Assembly: GCA_021325385.1 (NCBI GenBank)
Contig: JAJPHH010000139.1
Location: forward strand, 1 to 64,000
Length of the DNA: 64,000 nt
Source: Alphaproteobacteria bacterium
GTDB lineage: Bacteria; Pseudomonadota; Alphaproteobacteria; Rhizobiales; Beijerinckiaceae
Direction of reading: 5' to 3'
In this document: piece after piece, positions 1 through 8,292 of the stretch
How positions within the stretch are numbered: position 1 is the first letter of the stretch
How the letters are laid out: the number at the start of each line of letters is the position of its first letter
Position numbers and translations under genes: made by a program
Notes under the pieces: model-generated
The model's database searches: none
What the model saw: the letters and a program-made list of their open reading frames with translations, nothing else
What the model was told of the DNA's origin: nothing

Positions 1-321
1 GTCATCGCGCGCCTTTGCATGCTGCCGGCGCTGATGCTGATGCGCGGCGTCGAGGAGCTCGCCAGCCTGGAAGAGTCGCGCGAACTCGCAAAGGTCCCGC
101 CGGACGAGTTGCGCATAGACTTGATCAATGCGATCGAGTCGCTTTCGCCGTCGCATCGCGAAGTGCTGCTGCTGCGCGATCTCGAAGATCTGACGATTTG
201 GGAAATCGCCGGGCGGCTCGGGGTGACGCGCGAAGCGGCCAAAAGCCGCCTGCGCCGCGCCCGCGCGCTGGTGCGCGAATACCTGCTCGGCGCGAAGGAC
301 GGCGGACGAGACAGCGCATGA
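1..321 (+). CDS. ECF-type RNA polymerase sigma factor, C-terminal part (5' end outside window)
   Basis: This is the C-terminal end of an extracytoplasmic-function sigma factor. The reading frame is open from base 1, so the true start lies upstream and the ATG at 19 is only the first internal Met in the window. What remains is the end of the sigma-2/4 linker and a full region 4 helix-turn-helix: the IESLSPSHREVLLLRDLE stretch, then LTIWEIAGRLGVTREAAKSR, which would contact the -35 element. It overlaps the next gene by four bases (ATGA), so the two are probably co-transcribed. The membrane protein that follows could be an anti-sigma partner, but nothing in its sequence shows this. Confidence 0.85.
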   Translation, partial: VIARLCMLPALMLMRGVEELASLEESRELAKVPPDELRIDLINAIESLSPSHREVLLLRDLEDLTIWEIAGRLGVTREAAKSRLRRARALVREYLLGAKDGGRDSA

Positions 322-581
322 ATTACTTTCGTCGGGCCGGGATGTTCGGGAGCGCCTTCCTGAGCGCGCACCTGATGCGCGGCGCGGCCGCGGCGGCGCT
401 CCTGGCTTGGGCCATCGTCCACCAGACCGGGCGCCCTTCGCTATCCTTGGGCGCGGGCGTCGCCGCCCTCGTCGCGCTTCGCGGATGTCCGATATGCTGG
501 ACGATGGGCCTGGTCGAGACGCTGTCGCAAGTCCGTCGCGATTCGACCGCTGAACGCGCAAATCGGTCATGGCTGCATTGA
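318..581 (+). CDS. small membrane protein of unknown function, co-transcribed with the sigma factor
   Basis: A protein of about 87 residues starting at the ATG that overlaps the sigma factor stop. It has two hydrophobic stretches, roughly residues 20-35 (AAAAALLAWAIV) and 42-60 (LSLGAGVAALVALRGCPICW). The GCPICWTMGLVETL segment carries a CxxC-like cysteine pair (C-P-I-C) next to the second helix. I do not recognise a named family. The track ORF begins at 15 but overlaps the sigma gene; the ATGA junction is the more natural start. Its position after a sigma gene would fit a membrane sensor or anti-sigma role, or simply a conserved small membrane protein. Function is not known. Confidence 0.6.
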   Translation: MNYFRRAGMFGSAFLSAHLMRGAAAAALLAWAIVHQTGRPSLSLGAGVAALVALRGCPICWTMGLVETLSQVRRDSTAERANRSWLH

Positions 582-641
582 GGTTCGGACAGGTTGAGAT
601 TACGCGTCGCGAGTTTCGGCTGCCGGTCGTGGGAGCACGCC

Positions 642-1148
642 ATGTCGAAAGCAATCGCCGTCCTGGGCTCCGCTCTGTTCTTCGTCATTGCGCCGTTGAC
701 GCTGGCAGGTTTCATCCCCTGGTGGGTCACACACTGGGAATTTCGGCCAGCTTTTTTCGGCCTCGATCCGACCCGCAGCCTGGGCGGCGTATTGATCATC
801 GCCGGAGCGCCCGGAATTGTGGATTCTTTCGCCCGTTTTGCGTTGGAGGGGCTGGGGACGCCCGCGCCGATCGCGCCGCCACAAAAGCTCGTCGTGACCG
901 GCCTTTATCGCTACGTGCGGAATCCGATCTACATCGCGCTCGTCGCCGTCATTTTTGGTCAAGCGCTCTTGTTCGGCGACTTGCCTCTTCTCTGGTACGG
1001 CGCGCTACTCTGGCTTTTTTTCCATGTCTGGGTGGTGACGATCGAAGAACCGACGCTCGAGCAAACATTCGGCGCGGAATACGAGAGCTTTCGGATCAAT
1101 GTGCCGCGCTGGATTCCGCGGTCGACGCCATGGCGGGCCGCCGCGTGA
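642..1148 (+). CDS. isoprenylcysteine carboxyl methyltransferase (ICMT)/phospholipid methyltransferase family membrane protein
   Basis: A polytopic membrane protein of 168 residues with four or five hydrophobic helices. The C-terminal half has the family signature GLYRYVRNPIYIALV, a further helix, and then IEEPTLEQTFGAEYESFRINVPRW. These bind S-adenosylmethionine and place the methyl acceptor at the membrane in ICMT/PEMT relatives. The natural substrate of bacterial members is mostly unknown. I chose the ATG at 642 over the track's TTG at 594 because a GGGAG Shine-Dalgarno sits just upstream. It follows the small membrane protein by 60 bases and may belong to the same transcript. Confidence 0.75.
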   Translation: MSKAIAVLGSALFFVIAPLTLAGFIPWWVTHWEFRPAFFGLDPTRSLGGVLIIAGAPGIVDSFARFALEGLGTPAPIAPPQKLVVTGLYRYVRNPIYIALVAVIFGQALLFGDLPLLWYGALLWLFFHVWVVTIEEPTLEQTFGAEYESFRINVPRWIPRSTPWRAAA

Positions 1149-1188
1149 TCACGCCGCCCGAGGCCGGAAGACCCTGCTCATGCGGCCG

Positions 1189-2148
1189 TCAATAAAGCGG
1201 AGCGGAGGACAGCGAGCCGTCGACGTCTTTCGCCAAGTTGCCGTCGACGATGTTGTCGCCGAGACTGTACACTGTACCCCCGTAGATTCCGACGCCCGTA
1301 TTGTTGCCTGTCGCCACCGTTTGACCGACCCGGATGACGCCGTAACTGGTCGCCTCCAAGCCATAGGTATTGTTGGCCGCGGTCGAATTGCGCACGATCA
1401 CCGTCATCCCGGCGCCGCTGGCCGTCGAGGTTGCGGCGACCCCAGCGCCGGCATTATTGGCCAACGCGCTGTTCAGCACCGTCACTTTGATTGCCGACGA
1501 AGCCGAATAGGAGCCGTCGGCGATAAGGCCGTTGGCGTTATTGACGATGGCGGCGCGATCGATTTCGCCGCTCGGCGAGCCGCCGCTTTGCGGGATGACG
1601 TAAACGCCGGCAACCCCGTTATCGGAGATGAGCGTATCGGAAATATTGAAGGTCGAGAAGAAAAGCGTCGCCGCGCCGGGACGGATGTTGATCCCGGCAT
1701 TGGTGAAGTTCCGAACCACGCAATTCACGACCGACAGCGAGCCCGCTGTATTGAACGTGACGCCGTTGGCCGCGATCTTGGCGCCCTCGATCGTCAGGCC
1801 GCGCAAATGGACAGCGTCCGTCGTACCGGCATTGATGGTGATCGCGTCAGCGCCCGAGCCCGCCTGCACCCCCGCCTCGCCGACGCCGTCATTGACGATG
1901 CTGATCGCCTTGGTGATGGTCAGCGCGCCATAGCCGGCGGGATCGAGCACGTCGATCTCGCCGCCGGCCGCGGTTTGGGTGATCGCGTAAGCGAAGGTCC
2001 GGCAGGGCGAAGCCAGCGAGCACGAACCGGAATCGCCGCCCTTGCCGGACACCCATGTCCGCGTCGGCAGCGCGTTCGCCGGCGAAGAAAGCGGCGCGCC
2101 CATGACGAAAAGCGCCGCAGCGAGCGAAAGGCGACCATATCTGACCAT
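1189..2148 (-). CDS. exported right-handed beta-helix protein, paralog 1 of 3
   Basis: A secreted protein of 319 residues. It has a Sec-type signal peptide (LSLAAALFVMGAPLSSPANA) followed by a short cap with a cysteine pair (SGSCSLASPCRTFAYAI). About 200 residues of Asn/Gly/Ile-rich repeats follow, typical of pectate-lyase-like parallel beta-helices (for example LTIEGAKIAANGVTFN). No catalytic carbohydrate-lyase residues can be assigned. The ATG at 2148 has an AGGAAGG ribosome site; the track uses a GTG one codon upstream. It is the last of three tandem same-strand paralogs and is very close to paralog 2 in its N-terminal half, including GGEIDVLDPAGYGALTIT. Likely a surface or periplasmic protein; function unknown. 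Confidence 0.8.
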   Translation of the reverse strand: MVRYGRLSLAAALFVMGAPLSSPANALPTRTWVSGKGGDSGSCSLASPCRTFAYAITQTAAGGEIDVLDPAGYGALTITKAISIVNDGVGEAGVQAGSGADAITINAGTTDAVHLRGLTIEGAKIAANGVTFNTAGSLSVVNCVVRNFTNAGINIRPGAATLFFSTFNISDTLISDNGVAGVYVIPQSGGSPSGEIDRAAIVNNANGLIADGSYSASSAIKVTVLNSALANNAGAGVAATSTASGAGMTVIVRNSTAANNTYGLEATSYGVIRVGQTVATGNNTGVGIYGGTVYSLGDNIVDGNLAKDVDGSLSSAPLY

Positions 2149-2225
2149 CACGACCTTCCTTGAAAGAGCTGAACCAAGGACGAGCGAAAGCTTTTGGCGA
2201 ACGCCGCCGCGCTGGGCGGGCGCGC

Positions 2226-3191
2226 CTATTGCTTCGTCCCGGTTGAGAGAGAGCCGGATACGTTCGTCGTATTGCCGGTGACGTCATTGTCGAGATAGCT
2301 GTAGACCGTGCTGGCCTGATCGACGACAATTCCGGCATAATTGCCGCTCGCCTCCGAATTCGCCAGGCGCAGAATGGCCGGCCCGGAAGTCTGAAAGGCG
2401 TAGGCGCTGTCGTCGGAACTCGTGTTGCGCACGTTGACCGACGTCTGGCCCGCCGAGGCGGCGGAGACGAGCAGTCCGGCGCCGGTGCTGGCAAAGCTAT
2501 TGCTGGTGTTGGTGGCGATCGAGCTGTTGACGATCGTCACGTTGACCGGCGACGAAGCCGTGTCGGCGCCGTCGACCTTGACGCCGGTCGGATTGTTGAT
2601 CGCCTTCACGTGATCCATGACGCCCTTGACGGCGCCGGGATCTTGCGGCTGAACCAATATGCCGATTGCGCCATTGTCCGATACGAGCAAATCCTTCAGA
2701 AAGAACATCGCGCCGTTGGTCGGCGCGATGTCGACGCCATTGTCGGTGAAATTGCGCACCACGCAATTGACCACGGTGAGCGAAGCGCCGCTATTGTACT
2801 GAATTCCCGTATTGCTGATTTTAGCGCCCTCGATCGTGAGGCCGCGAAGCTGGATCACGTCAGACGCGCCGGCATTGATCGTGATCGCCGCGCCGCCCGA
2901 TCCCGCCTGAACGCCGGCCTCGCCGACGCCGTCATTGACGATGCTGATCGATTGCGTGATCGTCAGCGCGCCGTAGCCGGCCGGGTCGAGCACGTCGATC
3001 TCGCCGCCCGCCGCGGTCTGGGCGATCGCGTAAGCGAAGGTTCGACAAGGCGAAGCGAGCGAGCAGGAGCCGGAATCGCTCCCCTTGCCGGACACCCAGG
3101 TTCGCGTCGGCAGCGCCGAAGCGAGCGCGGCGAACGACGCGAACGTCAAGATCACGCCGGCGGAAACGGCCAGCAAGCTCGATTTCGTCAT
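2226..3191 (-). CDS. exported right-handed beta-helix protein, paralog 2 of 3
   Basis: A secreted protein of 321 residues with a hydrophobic signal sequence (LLAVSAGVILTFASFAALASA). It has the same cap as paralog 1 (LPTRTWVSGKG, then SGSCSLASPCRTFAYAI) and a beta-helix body with LRGLTIEGAKI and FTDNGVDIAP turns. Identity with paralog 1 is very high up to about residue 120 and then falls, the pattern expected when a conserved cap and first coils meet a diverging helix. I start at the ATG at 3191, which has GGGGAG upstream, not at the track's TTG. It lies between paralogs 3 and 1 with gaps short enough for one transcript. Function unknown. Confidence 0.8.
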   Translation of the reverse strand: MTKSSLLAVSAGVILTFASFAALASALPTRTWVSGKGSDSGSCSLASPCRTFAYAIAQTAAGGEIDVLDPAGYGALTITQSISIVNDGVGEAGVQAGSGGAAITINAGASDVIQLRGLTIEGAKISNTGIQYNSGASLTVVNCVVRNFTDNGVDIAPTNGAMFFLKDLLVSDNGAIGILVQPQDPGAVKGVMDHVKAINNPTGVKVDGADTASSPVNVTIVNSSIATNTSNSFASTGAGLLVSAASAGQTSVNVRNTSSDDSAYAFQTSGPAILRLANSEASGNYAGIVVDQASTVYSYLDNDVTGNTTNVSGSLSTGTKQ

Positions 3192-3224
3192 TTTTTGTCT
3201 GCTCCCCAAAGAATGAAGCGGGCG

Positions 3225-4196
3225 CTACTGCAACGGCGTCGAGTTCAGCTCGGTGATGCCGATATTCGGTCCGTTGAGGAAGAAGCTGTTGTCGCCGTTC
3301 GTGTTCACCTGGCTGTAGCCGCCAGGCGGGCCGCTCGGCTGGGGAATGGAGGCCAAGTTCGTGTTGGCGACGAAGCTCGAATGGTTGAGCAGCAGAAAGC
3401 AGTAGAACGCGCTGACGGAAAAGCCGATCGCATTGTTGCTCAGCGTCGAGTTCCTCAATATCGCGTTCGCCGTGGTTCCGATCGTTCCATTGAAGGAGCT
3501 CGTCAGAGCAAGGCCGGCGCCTTTGTTGTTCGCAATCGTGCTGTCCGCGATCGTCGCGATGACGGGAATCATGGCGTTTTCGCCGTCGATATAGACGCCG
3601 TACTGGTTATTGTCGGCCGCGACCCGCGTGATATTGCCCTTCGCCCCGCTTGCCGATCCTTGCGGCACGATGAAGACGCCGACGCCGCCATTGTCGGAGA
3701 CCCGCGTGTCGGCGATATCGAACGTCATCGGAGCGCTGCTCGGCGTGATGTCGACGCCGTCGCCGACAAAATGCCGGATGACGGAATTGACGAGGGTCAG
3801 CGAAGCGCCGGTATGGAATTGTACGCCGTCTCCGCCCGCGCCGGCGCCTTCGATCGTCAGTCCGGACAAATAGACCGCGTCCGAAGCGCCGGCGTTGATC
3901 GTGATCGCCGTTGCGCCGGCGGCGGCCTGGACGCCGGCCACCGATCCGCCCTCGTTGACGATGCTGATCGCCCGGTCGATGTTGAACGCGCCGTAGCCCG
4001 CGCTGTCGAGCACGTCGATCTCGCCGCCCGAACTGGTCTTGGCGATCGCGCCGGCGAAGGTGCGGCAAGGCGCGGCGCGCGAACAGGCGTTCGAATCGCT
4101 GCCCTGCGAGGAGACGAAGGTGCGACTGGCCTGCGCATGGGCCGAGGCGGACGACAATCCGACGAATAAAGTCAATAAGAAGAAAAATCTGCCCAT
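3225..4196 (-). CDS. exported right-handed beta-helix protein, paralog 3 of 3
   Basis: A secreted protein of 323 residues, first in the minus-strand cluster. It has a signal peptide (FFFLLTLFVGLSSASAHAQA), a cysteine-pair cap (SNACSRAAPCRTFAGAI), the family segment GGEIDVLDSAGYGAFNID, and beta-helix coils (LSGLTIEGAGAGGDGVQFH). It is the most divergent of the three and has a distinct C-terminus rich in Asn, Pro and Gly (PSGPPGGYSQVNTNGDNSFFL). The promoter should lie in the intergenic region shared with the AraC gene. The family occurs in soil and plant-associated alphaproteobacteria as uncharacterised right-handed beta-helix proteins; adhesion, glycan binding or glycan cleavage are all possible. 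Confidence 0.8.
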   Translation of the reverse strand: MGRFFFLLTLFVGLSSASAHAQASRTFVSSQGSDSNACSRAAPCRTFAGAIAKTSSGGEIDVLDSAGYGAFNIDRAISIVNEGGSVAGVQAAAGATAITINAGASDAVYLSGLTIEGAGAGGDGVQFHTGASLTLVNSVIRHFVGDGVDITPSSAPMTFDIADTRVSDNGGVGVFIVPQGSASGAKGNITRVAADNNQYGVYIDGENAMIPVIATIADSTIANNKGAGLALTSSFNGTIGTTANAILRNSTLSNNAIGFSVSAFYCFLLLNHSSFVANTNLASIPQPSGPPGGYSQVNTNGDNSFFLNGPNIGITELNSTPLQ

Positions 4197-4232
4197 TTTC
4201 GCGCCACAGTGCTGATTGCGCAGCCGTTAGTA

Positions 4233-4251
4233 CCTGGCGGGACTCGCCAGG
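4233..4251. promoter_or_regulatory. 7-bp perfect inverted repeat in the divergent beta-helix/AraC intergenic region
   Basis: CCTGGCG and CGCCAGG are separated by five bases, 37 bases upstream of the beta-helix paralog 3 start and within the 220-base gap shared with the divergent AraC gene. It could be an operator for the neighbouring regulator or a 5' leader hairpin of the beta-helix transcript. AraC proteins usually bind direct repeats, so the link to that gene is weak. Confidence 0.35.
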
Positions 4252-4416
4252 CGCCGGCCGACGCACTTCCTTAGCGGCGTAACAACCGGCTGTCTTGGCG
4301 CTACGCGAAATCCGCCTTTGCAATACGCGCAATGACTGTTAATAAACGCTCGCCTTTCGCGAAGGGCTTTGGGCGGCCCGAGCGGCGCATATCAGTACGA
4401 TCTGGGGGGATCGCTG

Positions 4417-5388
4417 ATGAGCAAATTGCAGACCATGAATTGGACGAGTCCGTCGCCGGACGACCGCCGCCTGTTTCGCCAATGGATGGAGGAATTTGCT
4501 CGGGCGGTGTTGCGTTTCGAACTCTCGGCGCCGTCCCGAGATCCGGTCACGATCAACCAGTGGGTCGGGCAGCTCGGCGCATTGACCATGACCGGTTGTA
4601 CGGCGACCCCCTATCTGGTGTCGCGCGACGCGAAAATCGCCGCTGACGACGAGGACGCCTTCGCCTTCATCTTTCCACGGCGCGCTCGCCTTTACCTCAA
4701 ACATCGAGGCTTCGAAGGAGAGCTCGCCGAAAACCAGCCTTGCCTGCTGCGCATCAGCGAGCCGAGCGTCAATGGATCGCGGCAGCCGTCGGATGCGATC
4801 GCGGTCGTATTTCGCGCCGACCTGCTTCGTCAGCGGATCGGCAATATTGACGGCCCGATTCCGCCGGCGCTGCCGCCGGACGCCTCCGCGATACGTCTGC
4901 TGAGGGATTATGCAGCGCTCGCGGAACGGGAGCTCGCGGGGGAAGACGAGGCGCTCGAGCGCGCCATGGCGAACCATCTCGTCGATCTGGCCGCGCTCGT
5001 CTTCGCGCCTTCGAGCGACAACAAGGAGCACGTCAGGCAAGGCGGCCTCAAGGCGTTGCGGCGCGACGCCGTCCTGAAATATCTGGCCAGGAAATTCGCC
5101 GATCCGAGCATCAATCTCGCCGAGACTGCCGCTTTCTTGGGCCTGTCGTCGCGGTACGTGCAACTCCTGCTCGAGGAATCCGGTACGACTTTCTCCGCCA
5201 AGTTGAAGGAAATGCGCATGGCCCATGCGCGCGCGATGCTTTCCGACAGGCGCTATGACGGGCTGCGCATCGCCGACATCGCGTTCGAGTCCGGCTTTTC
5301 GGACATCTCGTCGTTCAATCGGGCTTTTCGCAAAGAGACGGGGGACACGCCGAGCGCGATCCGCGCGGCGCGGCGCGCTCCGTCCTAA
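4417..5388 (+). CDS. AraC family transcriptional regulator
   Basis: A DNA-binding regulator of 323 residues. The N-terminal two thirds resemble the AraC-binding-like sensor domain (FAFIFPRRARLYLKHRG region). The C-terminal 100 residues contain the two AraC helix-turn-helices: INLAETAAFLGLSSRYVQLL, then RIADIAFESGFSDISSFNRAF followed by the family's FRKETGDTPS ending. I start at the ATG at 4417, preceded by TGGGGGGA, rather than the track's upstream start. It is divergent from the beta-helix genes and its stop overlaps that of the convergent asparagine synthetase by a few bases. Its ligand and targets are unknown; the divergent beta-helix genes are the nearest candidates. Confidence 0.88.
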   Translation: MSKLQTMNWTSPSPDDRRLFRQWMEEFARAVLRFELSAPSRDPVTINQWVGQLGALTMTGCTATPYLVSRDAKIAADDEDAFAFIFPRRARLYLKHRGFEGELAENQPCLLRISEPSVNGSRQPSDAIAVVFRADLLRQRIGNIDGPIPPALPPDASAIRLLRDYAALAERELAGEDEALERAMANHLVDLAALVFAPSSDNKEHVRQGGLKALRRDAVLKYLARKFADPSINLAETAAFLGLSSRYVQLLLEESGTTFSAKLKEMRMAHARAMLSDRRYDGLRIADIAFESGFSDISSFNRAFRKETGDTPSAIRAARRAPS

Positions 5389-6983
5389 GCCTCGACGAGG
5401 AAGTCGGCGAGCCGCTCCTTGACCGGGCTGGGCTTCTCCGCGACGGGGAAACGCAGGCGCGGCCGCGCGGTCAGATGCGGAACCCGGAACGGATCGAAAC
5501 ATTCGGCGAGCTTCTCGAGATAGAGGAGCTCCTCCTTGCTGCGCAGGTCGAAACGCGCGAAGCGCTTCTGGCCCTCGGCGAAGTCGGCGTCCGAAATCGC
5601 CTCTTCGGCGTAGTCGATCCAGGGCGAACTCTTCTGACTGCGGTCGAAACCGGCGCCGACATGGAGCGGCGACTTGCGGCGCACGCGGATCGCCTCGGGA
5701 AGCGCCGGATGCAGCGCCCACAGGCTGCGCAGCGGCTGCTTGCCCTGCGGCGCGCCGTCCGGGCCCCGCACCAGGTCCGCCGCGCCGAGGCCGAGCGCGT
5801 ATCCGGCGACGGCGCGATCGAGAAACGGCTCGCGCGTCTCGAGGCCGAACCGCATCGAGGCGCGGTCGAGCCGCTGCAGATTGGTGCGGTGCATGTCGGC
5901 GAGGCATTGATCGCGCACGAACGCGCCGGCCGCGTCGCCTTGGTCGTAAGCCCATTCGAGCGGCGCGTAGCCGGCGAACAATTCGTCCGCGCCCTCGCCC
6001 GCCAGCGCGACGCGATGCCCGTCTTGGGCGATGCGTTCGGCGATGAGGCAAGTGCAGGACGCGTCCCGCACAACGCTCGGCTCGAACGTCTCGACCGTCG
6101 CGACCACCGCGCCGATCCGCGCGCCGATATCCGCCGTCTCGTCGAAAGCGACGCGGCGCAGATCGAAACCGGTCGCCTCGGCATAGGCCGCGGCGTAGCG
6201 GTGGTCCGGCGCGCGATCGTCGCCCAGGAAGTAGCCGGGAAGGTTCGGCCGGATCTGGCGCGCGTAATGCGCGATCAATGTCGAATCGACGCCGCCGCTG
6301 AACATCAGCGCGCAAGGCAGGTCGGGCGGCAGGCGCGAATGGACGGCCGCCGCCAGCAGCCGGTCGAGCTTTTTCGGATCATGATCGATGCGCGGCCGCG
6401 GCGGGCCGCCGAACGGCGCGGCGAAGCGCAGCACCGTCTTTCGCGTCAAGAGATGGCCCGGCGGCAGCAGCATCACGTCGCCCGGCGCCGAGGCCAAAAG
6501 CGGCCGCATTTCCGAGCAGAACAGCGCGCCCGATCCGGACTGGATGAGATAGAGCGGCTTGACGCCGAACGGATCGCGCGCGGCCAGGAACTCGCCATTG
6601 GCGGCGTCGAGCGCGACGAAAGCGTACATGCCGCTCAGCCGTTCGAGCGCTTGCGGCCCCCAGACCCGCAAGGAGGAGGCCAGGACTTCGGTGTCGGACT
6701 CGGTGCGAAACTTGACGCCGCGCGCTTCCAGCTCGCGCCTCAGCTCGAGGTGATTGTAGATCTCGCCATTGAAAGAGACGAGGACGCGGCCGTCGAACGA
6801 AGCTTGCGGCTGGACGGCGCGCTCGGCGTCGACGATCCTCAGCCGCCTCGTGCCCATGGCGCAGTCTTTGCGCGGGCTGACGATCGGATCGTCGACATCG
6901 CCGCGATGGGCGAGGCCCCTGACCAGGCGGCGAACCGAGGCCTCCGCATCCTCCCAATCGACCGCAACCGCTATGCCGCACAT
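5385..6983 (-). CDS. asnB: asparagine synthetase (glutamine-hydrolysing), AsnB family
   Basis: A two-domain amidotransferase of 532 residues. The N-terminus MCGIAVAV exposes the catalytic Cys2 of a class II glutaminase, and SFNGEIYNHLELR supplies the glutamine-binding residues. The C-terminal synthetase domain has the pyrophosphate loop FSGGVDSTLIAHY and later AGEGADELFAGY. Together these transfer glutamine-derived ammonia to an activated carboxylate, usually aspartate with ATP. It is somewhat shorter than the roughly 590-650 residues of typical bacterial AsnB enzymes, and several AsnB-like proteins act on other acceptors in secondary pathways. With no biosynthetic neighbours to suggest otherwise, asparagine synthesis is the simplest reading. 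It is convergent with the AraC gene. Confidence 0.85.
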   Translation of the reverse strand: MCGIAVAVDWEDAEASVRRLVRGLAHRGDVDDPIVSPRKDCAMGTRRLRIVDAERAVQPQASFDGRVLVSFNGEIYNHLELRRELEARGVKFRTESDTEVLASSLRVWGPQALERLSGMYAFVALDAANGEFLAARDPFGVKPLYLIQSGSGALFCSEMRPLLASAPGDVMLLPPGHLLTRKTVLRFAAPFGGPPRPRIDHDPKKLDRLLAAAVHSRLPPDLPCALMFSGGVDSTLIAHYARQIRPNLPGYFLGDDRAPDHRYAAAYAEATGFDLRRVAFDETADIGARIGAVVATVETFEPSVVRDASCTCLIAERIAQDGHRVALAGEGADELFAGYAPLEWAYDQGDAAGAFVRDQCLADMHRTNLQRLDRASMRFGLETREPFLDRAVAGYALGLGAADLVRGPDGAPQGKQPLRSLWALHPALPEAIRVRRKSPLHVGAGFDRSQKSSPWIDYAEEAISDADFAEGQKRFARFDLRSKEELLYLEKLAECFDPFRVPHLTARPRLRFPVAEKPSPVKERLADFLVEA

Positions 6984-7219
6984 TCAGCTCGCCCCTCCAG
7001 GTTTGGCGGGCTTATTAGCCGCGCTGGAGCTTGGGCGGGGCTGGACTGGCGCCTTCTGCGGCCGGGGCGGGCCGGCGACGCGCCGGGCAGGCGCGCTTGC
7101 GCCGAACCTGAAAGGACCTCTGCGCCGCAACGCAGCATCTCGCGAACGTGACTGGTCCGAACCCTGCCGCGCATGCGATTCTCTCCGCTCCGCCCGGCTT
7201 GCGGAACGGAGCTTGGACC

Positions 7220-7471
7220 ATGACCGCGCATCCTCGTTTTCTCGGCGTCTTCGACGACGGCGACACCCAGATCATGGGCGAGGCTTATGCGATCGTCTGC
7301 GACGTGCTGCAGGCGCGCGGCGACAGCGCCGCCGACCGCGCGCTGCGCTTGGAGATCGCCGCGGCCATGGTCGAAGCGGCGGCCGACGCCCAAATCGCCG
7401 ACCCGCGCGCCCTGGCGCAGGCGACGATCGACCTCGTCCGTGTCGACGCGATCGAGTTCGATTTTAGCTGA
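7220..7471 (+). CDS. hypothetical small protein
   Basis: A protein of 83 residues beginning MTAHPRFLGVF. It is predicted mainly alpha-helical and acidic, with an Ala-rich middle (LRLEIAAAMVEAAADAQIADPRALAQATIDLV). There is no signal peptide or recognisable motif. I start at the ATG at 7220 because GGAACGGAG lies just upstream and the sequence before it reads like non-coding DNA. It is transcribed alone, divergent from asnB. I do not recognise the family. Confidence 0.55.
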   Translation: MTAHPRFLGVFDDGDTQIMGEAYAIVCDVLQARGDSAADRALRLEIAAAMVEAAADAQIADPRALAQATIDLVRVDAIEFDFS

Positions 7472-7480
7472 AGCCCGGCG

Positions 7481-7696
7481 TCACGCCCGCCGCGCGCGCT
7501 CCCAGCGGTGAATGACCTGGAGCTGGCTGCGTATGCGGGCGCGGCGGCGGCGGCGAAGAATGTCGGCGAAGAACCGCGTGATTTTAGCCCACAATCCCCG
7601 TTTCGGGGCGGGCGGCCTGGCGCTCCCGGCCGTGCGCCGCACGGGTTTGAAAGGCAGGATGTCGGCTTCGGCGGCGGGGCGCATGGGAGTTCTCAT
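7481..7696 (-). CDS. hypothetical short basic protein
   Basis: A possible 71-residue protein. It has an Ala/Pro-rich N-terminal half and a strongly basic C-terminus (ITRFFADILRRRRRARIRSQ, then LQVIHRWERARRA). The amphipathic Arg-rich helix is vaguely like short DUF1127-type proteins, but the family match is not convincing. There is no clear ribosome site before either Met, and it is convergent with the 7220 gene with only nine bases between stops. It may be a real small gene or a chance open frame in GC-rich DNA. Confidence 0.4.
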   Translation of the reverse strand: MRTPMRPAAEADILPFKPVRRTAGSARPPAPKRGLWAKITRFFADILRRRRRARIRSQLQVIHRWERARRA

Positions 7697-7843
7697 GAAA
7701 GACGGACCGCGCCTAGCAACGCGCGGCCGAACGATCCGGTTCCTCCGAGCACAAAAGGCGCGACCGCCCGCGATCGATTTGGGCCGCGGCGCAGCGGCCG
7801 GCCCCCGGCGCAGACCGCCTCGGCGAAAGTACCGCCATATAAA

Positions 7844-7875
7844 TTCGGCCTCGCCGGGCTACCAGCGAGGCCGAA
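7844..7875 (-). terminator. rho-independent terminator downstream of the GYD-domain gene
   Basis: A perfect 11-bp stem (TTCGGCCTCGC / GCGAGGCCGAA) with a ten-base loop. Read on the minus strand it is followed by TTTATATGG, a moderately T-rich tail. It lies about 125 bases beyond the stop of the minus-strand GYD gene. The rest of 7697-7998 shows no convincing gene. Confidence 0.6.
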
Positions 7876-7998
7876 AGTTTGACGCGTGTCGGGCTTGCGG
7901 GGGAGGGACGCAGCCCTGAGCGTCTGGCCGAATAACTTTCTCGCGCCGGCCAAAGTTCTTCAGCCGACGTTCACAGAACCGCGACCGGCGGCCGTGGA

Positions 7999-8292
7999 TT
8001 ACGGGACTTGCTCGACGATTTTCTTGAACTCGGCGAGGGTGAAGGCGCGGAGCGTCTTGCCGTTCACGTTGCCGAGCTTGCCGACGCCGAGGGCGAGCGC
8101 GGCGAGGCTCTCTTCGTCCGGCGCCTCGATGACGGTCATGATGTCGTATTCGCCCTGGAGATAGAGCAGTTCTTTCACCTTGATCCCCGCCTTGGCGGCC
8201 TGCGCCTTGAAGGCCTCGGCCCGTTTCGGCGCGTCCTTGATCGTCTGGTAGCCTTGCGGCGTGAAATTCCCGAGCGTGACAAAGAGCGGCAT
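7999..8292 (-). CDS. GYD domain-containing protein
   Basis: A small cytoplasmic protein of 97 residues matching the GYD family (MPLFVTLGNFTPQGYQTIKD at the start and GEYDIMTVIEAPDEESLAAL in the middle). Members have a ferredoxin-like alpha/beta fold related to dimeric alpha-beta barrel proteins. They are widespread in soil bacteria, and most have no assigned reaction. The GGAAGGA ribosome site upstream supports the start at 8292. It is transcribed alone and probably ends at the hairpin at 7844-7875. Confidence 0.85.
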   Translation of the reverse strand: MPLFVTLGNFTPQGYQTIKDAPKRAEAFKAQAAKAGIKVKELLYLQGEYDIMTVIEAPDEESLAALALGVGKLGNVNGKTLRAFTLAEFKKIVEQVP

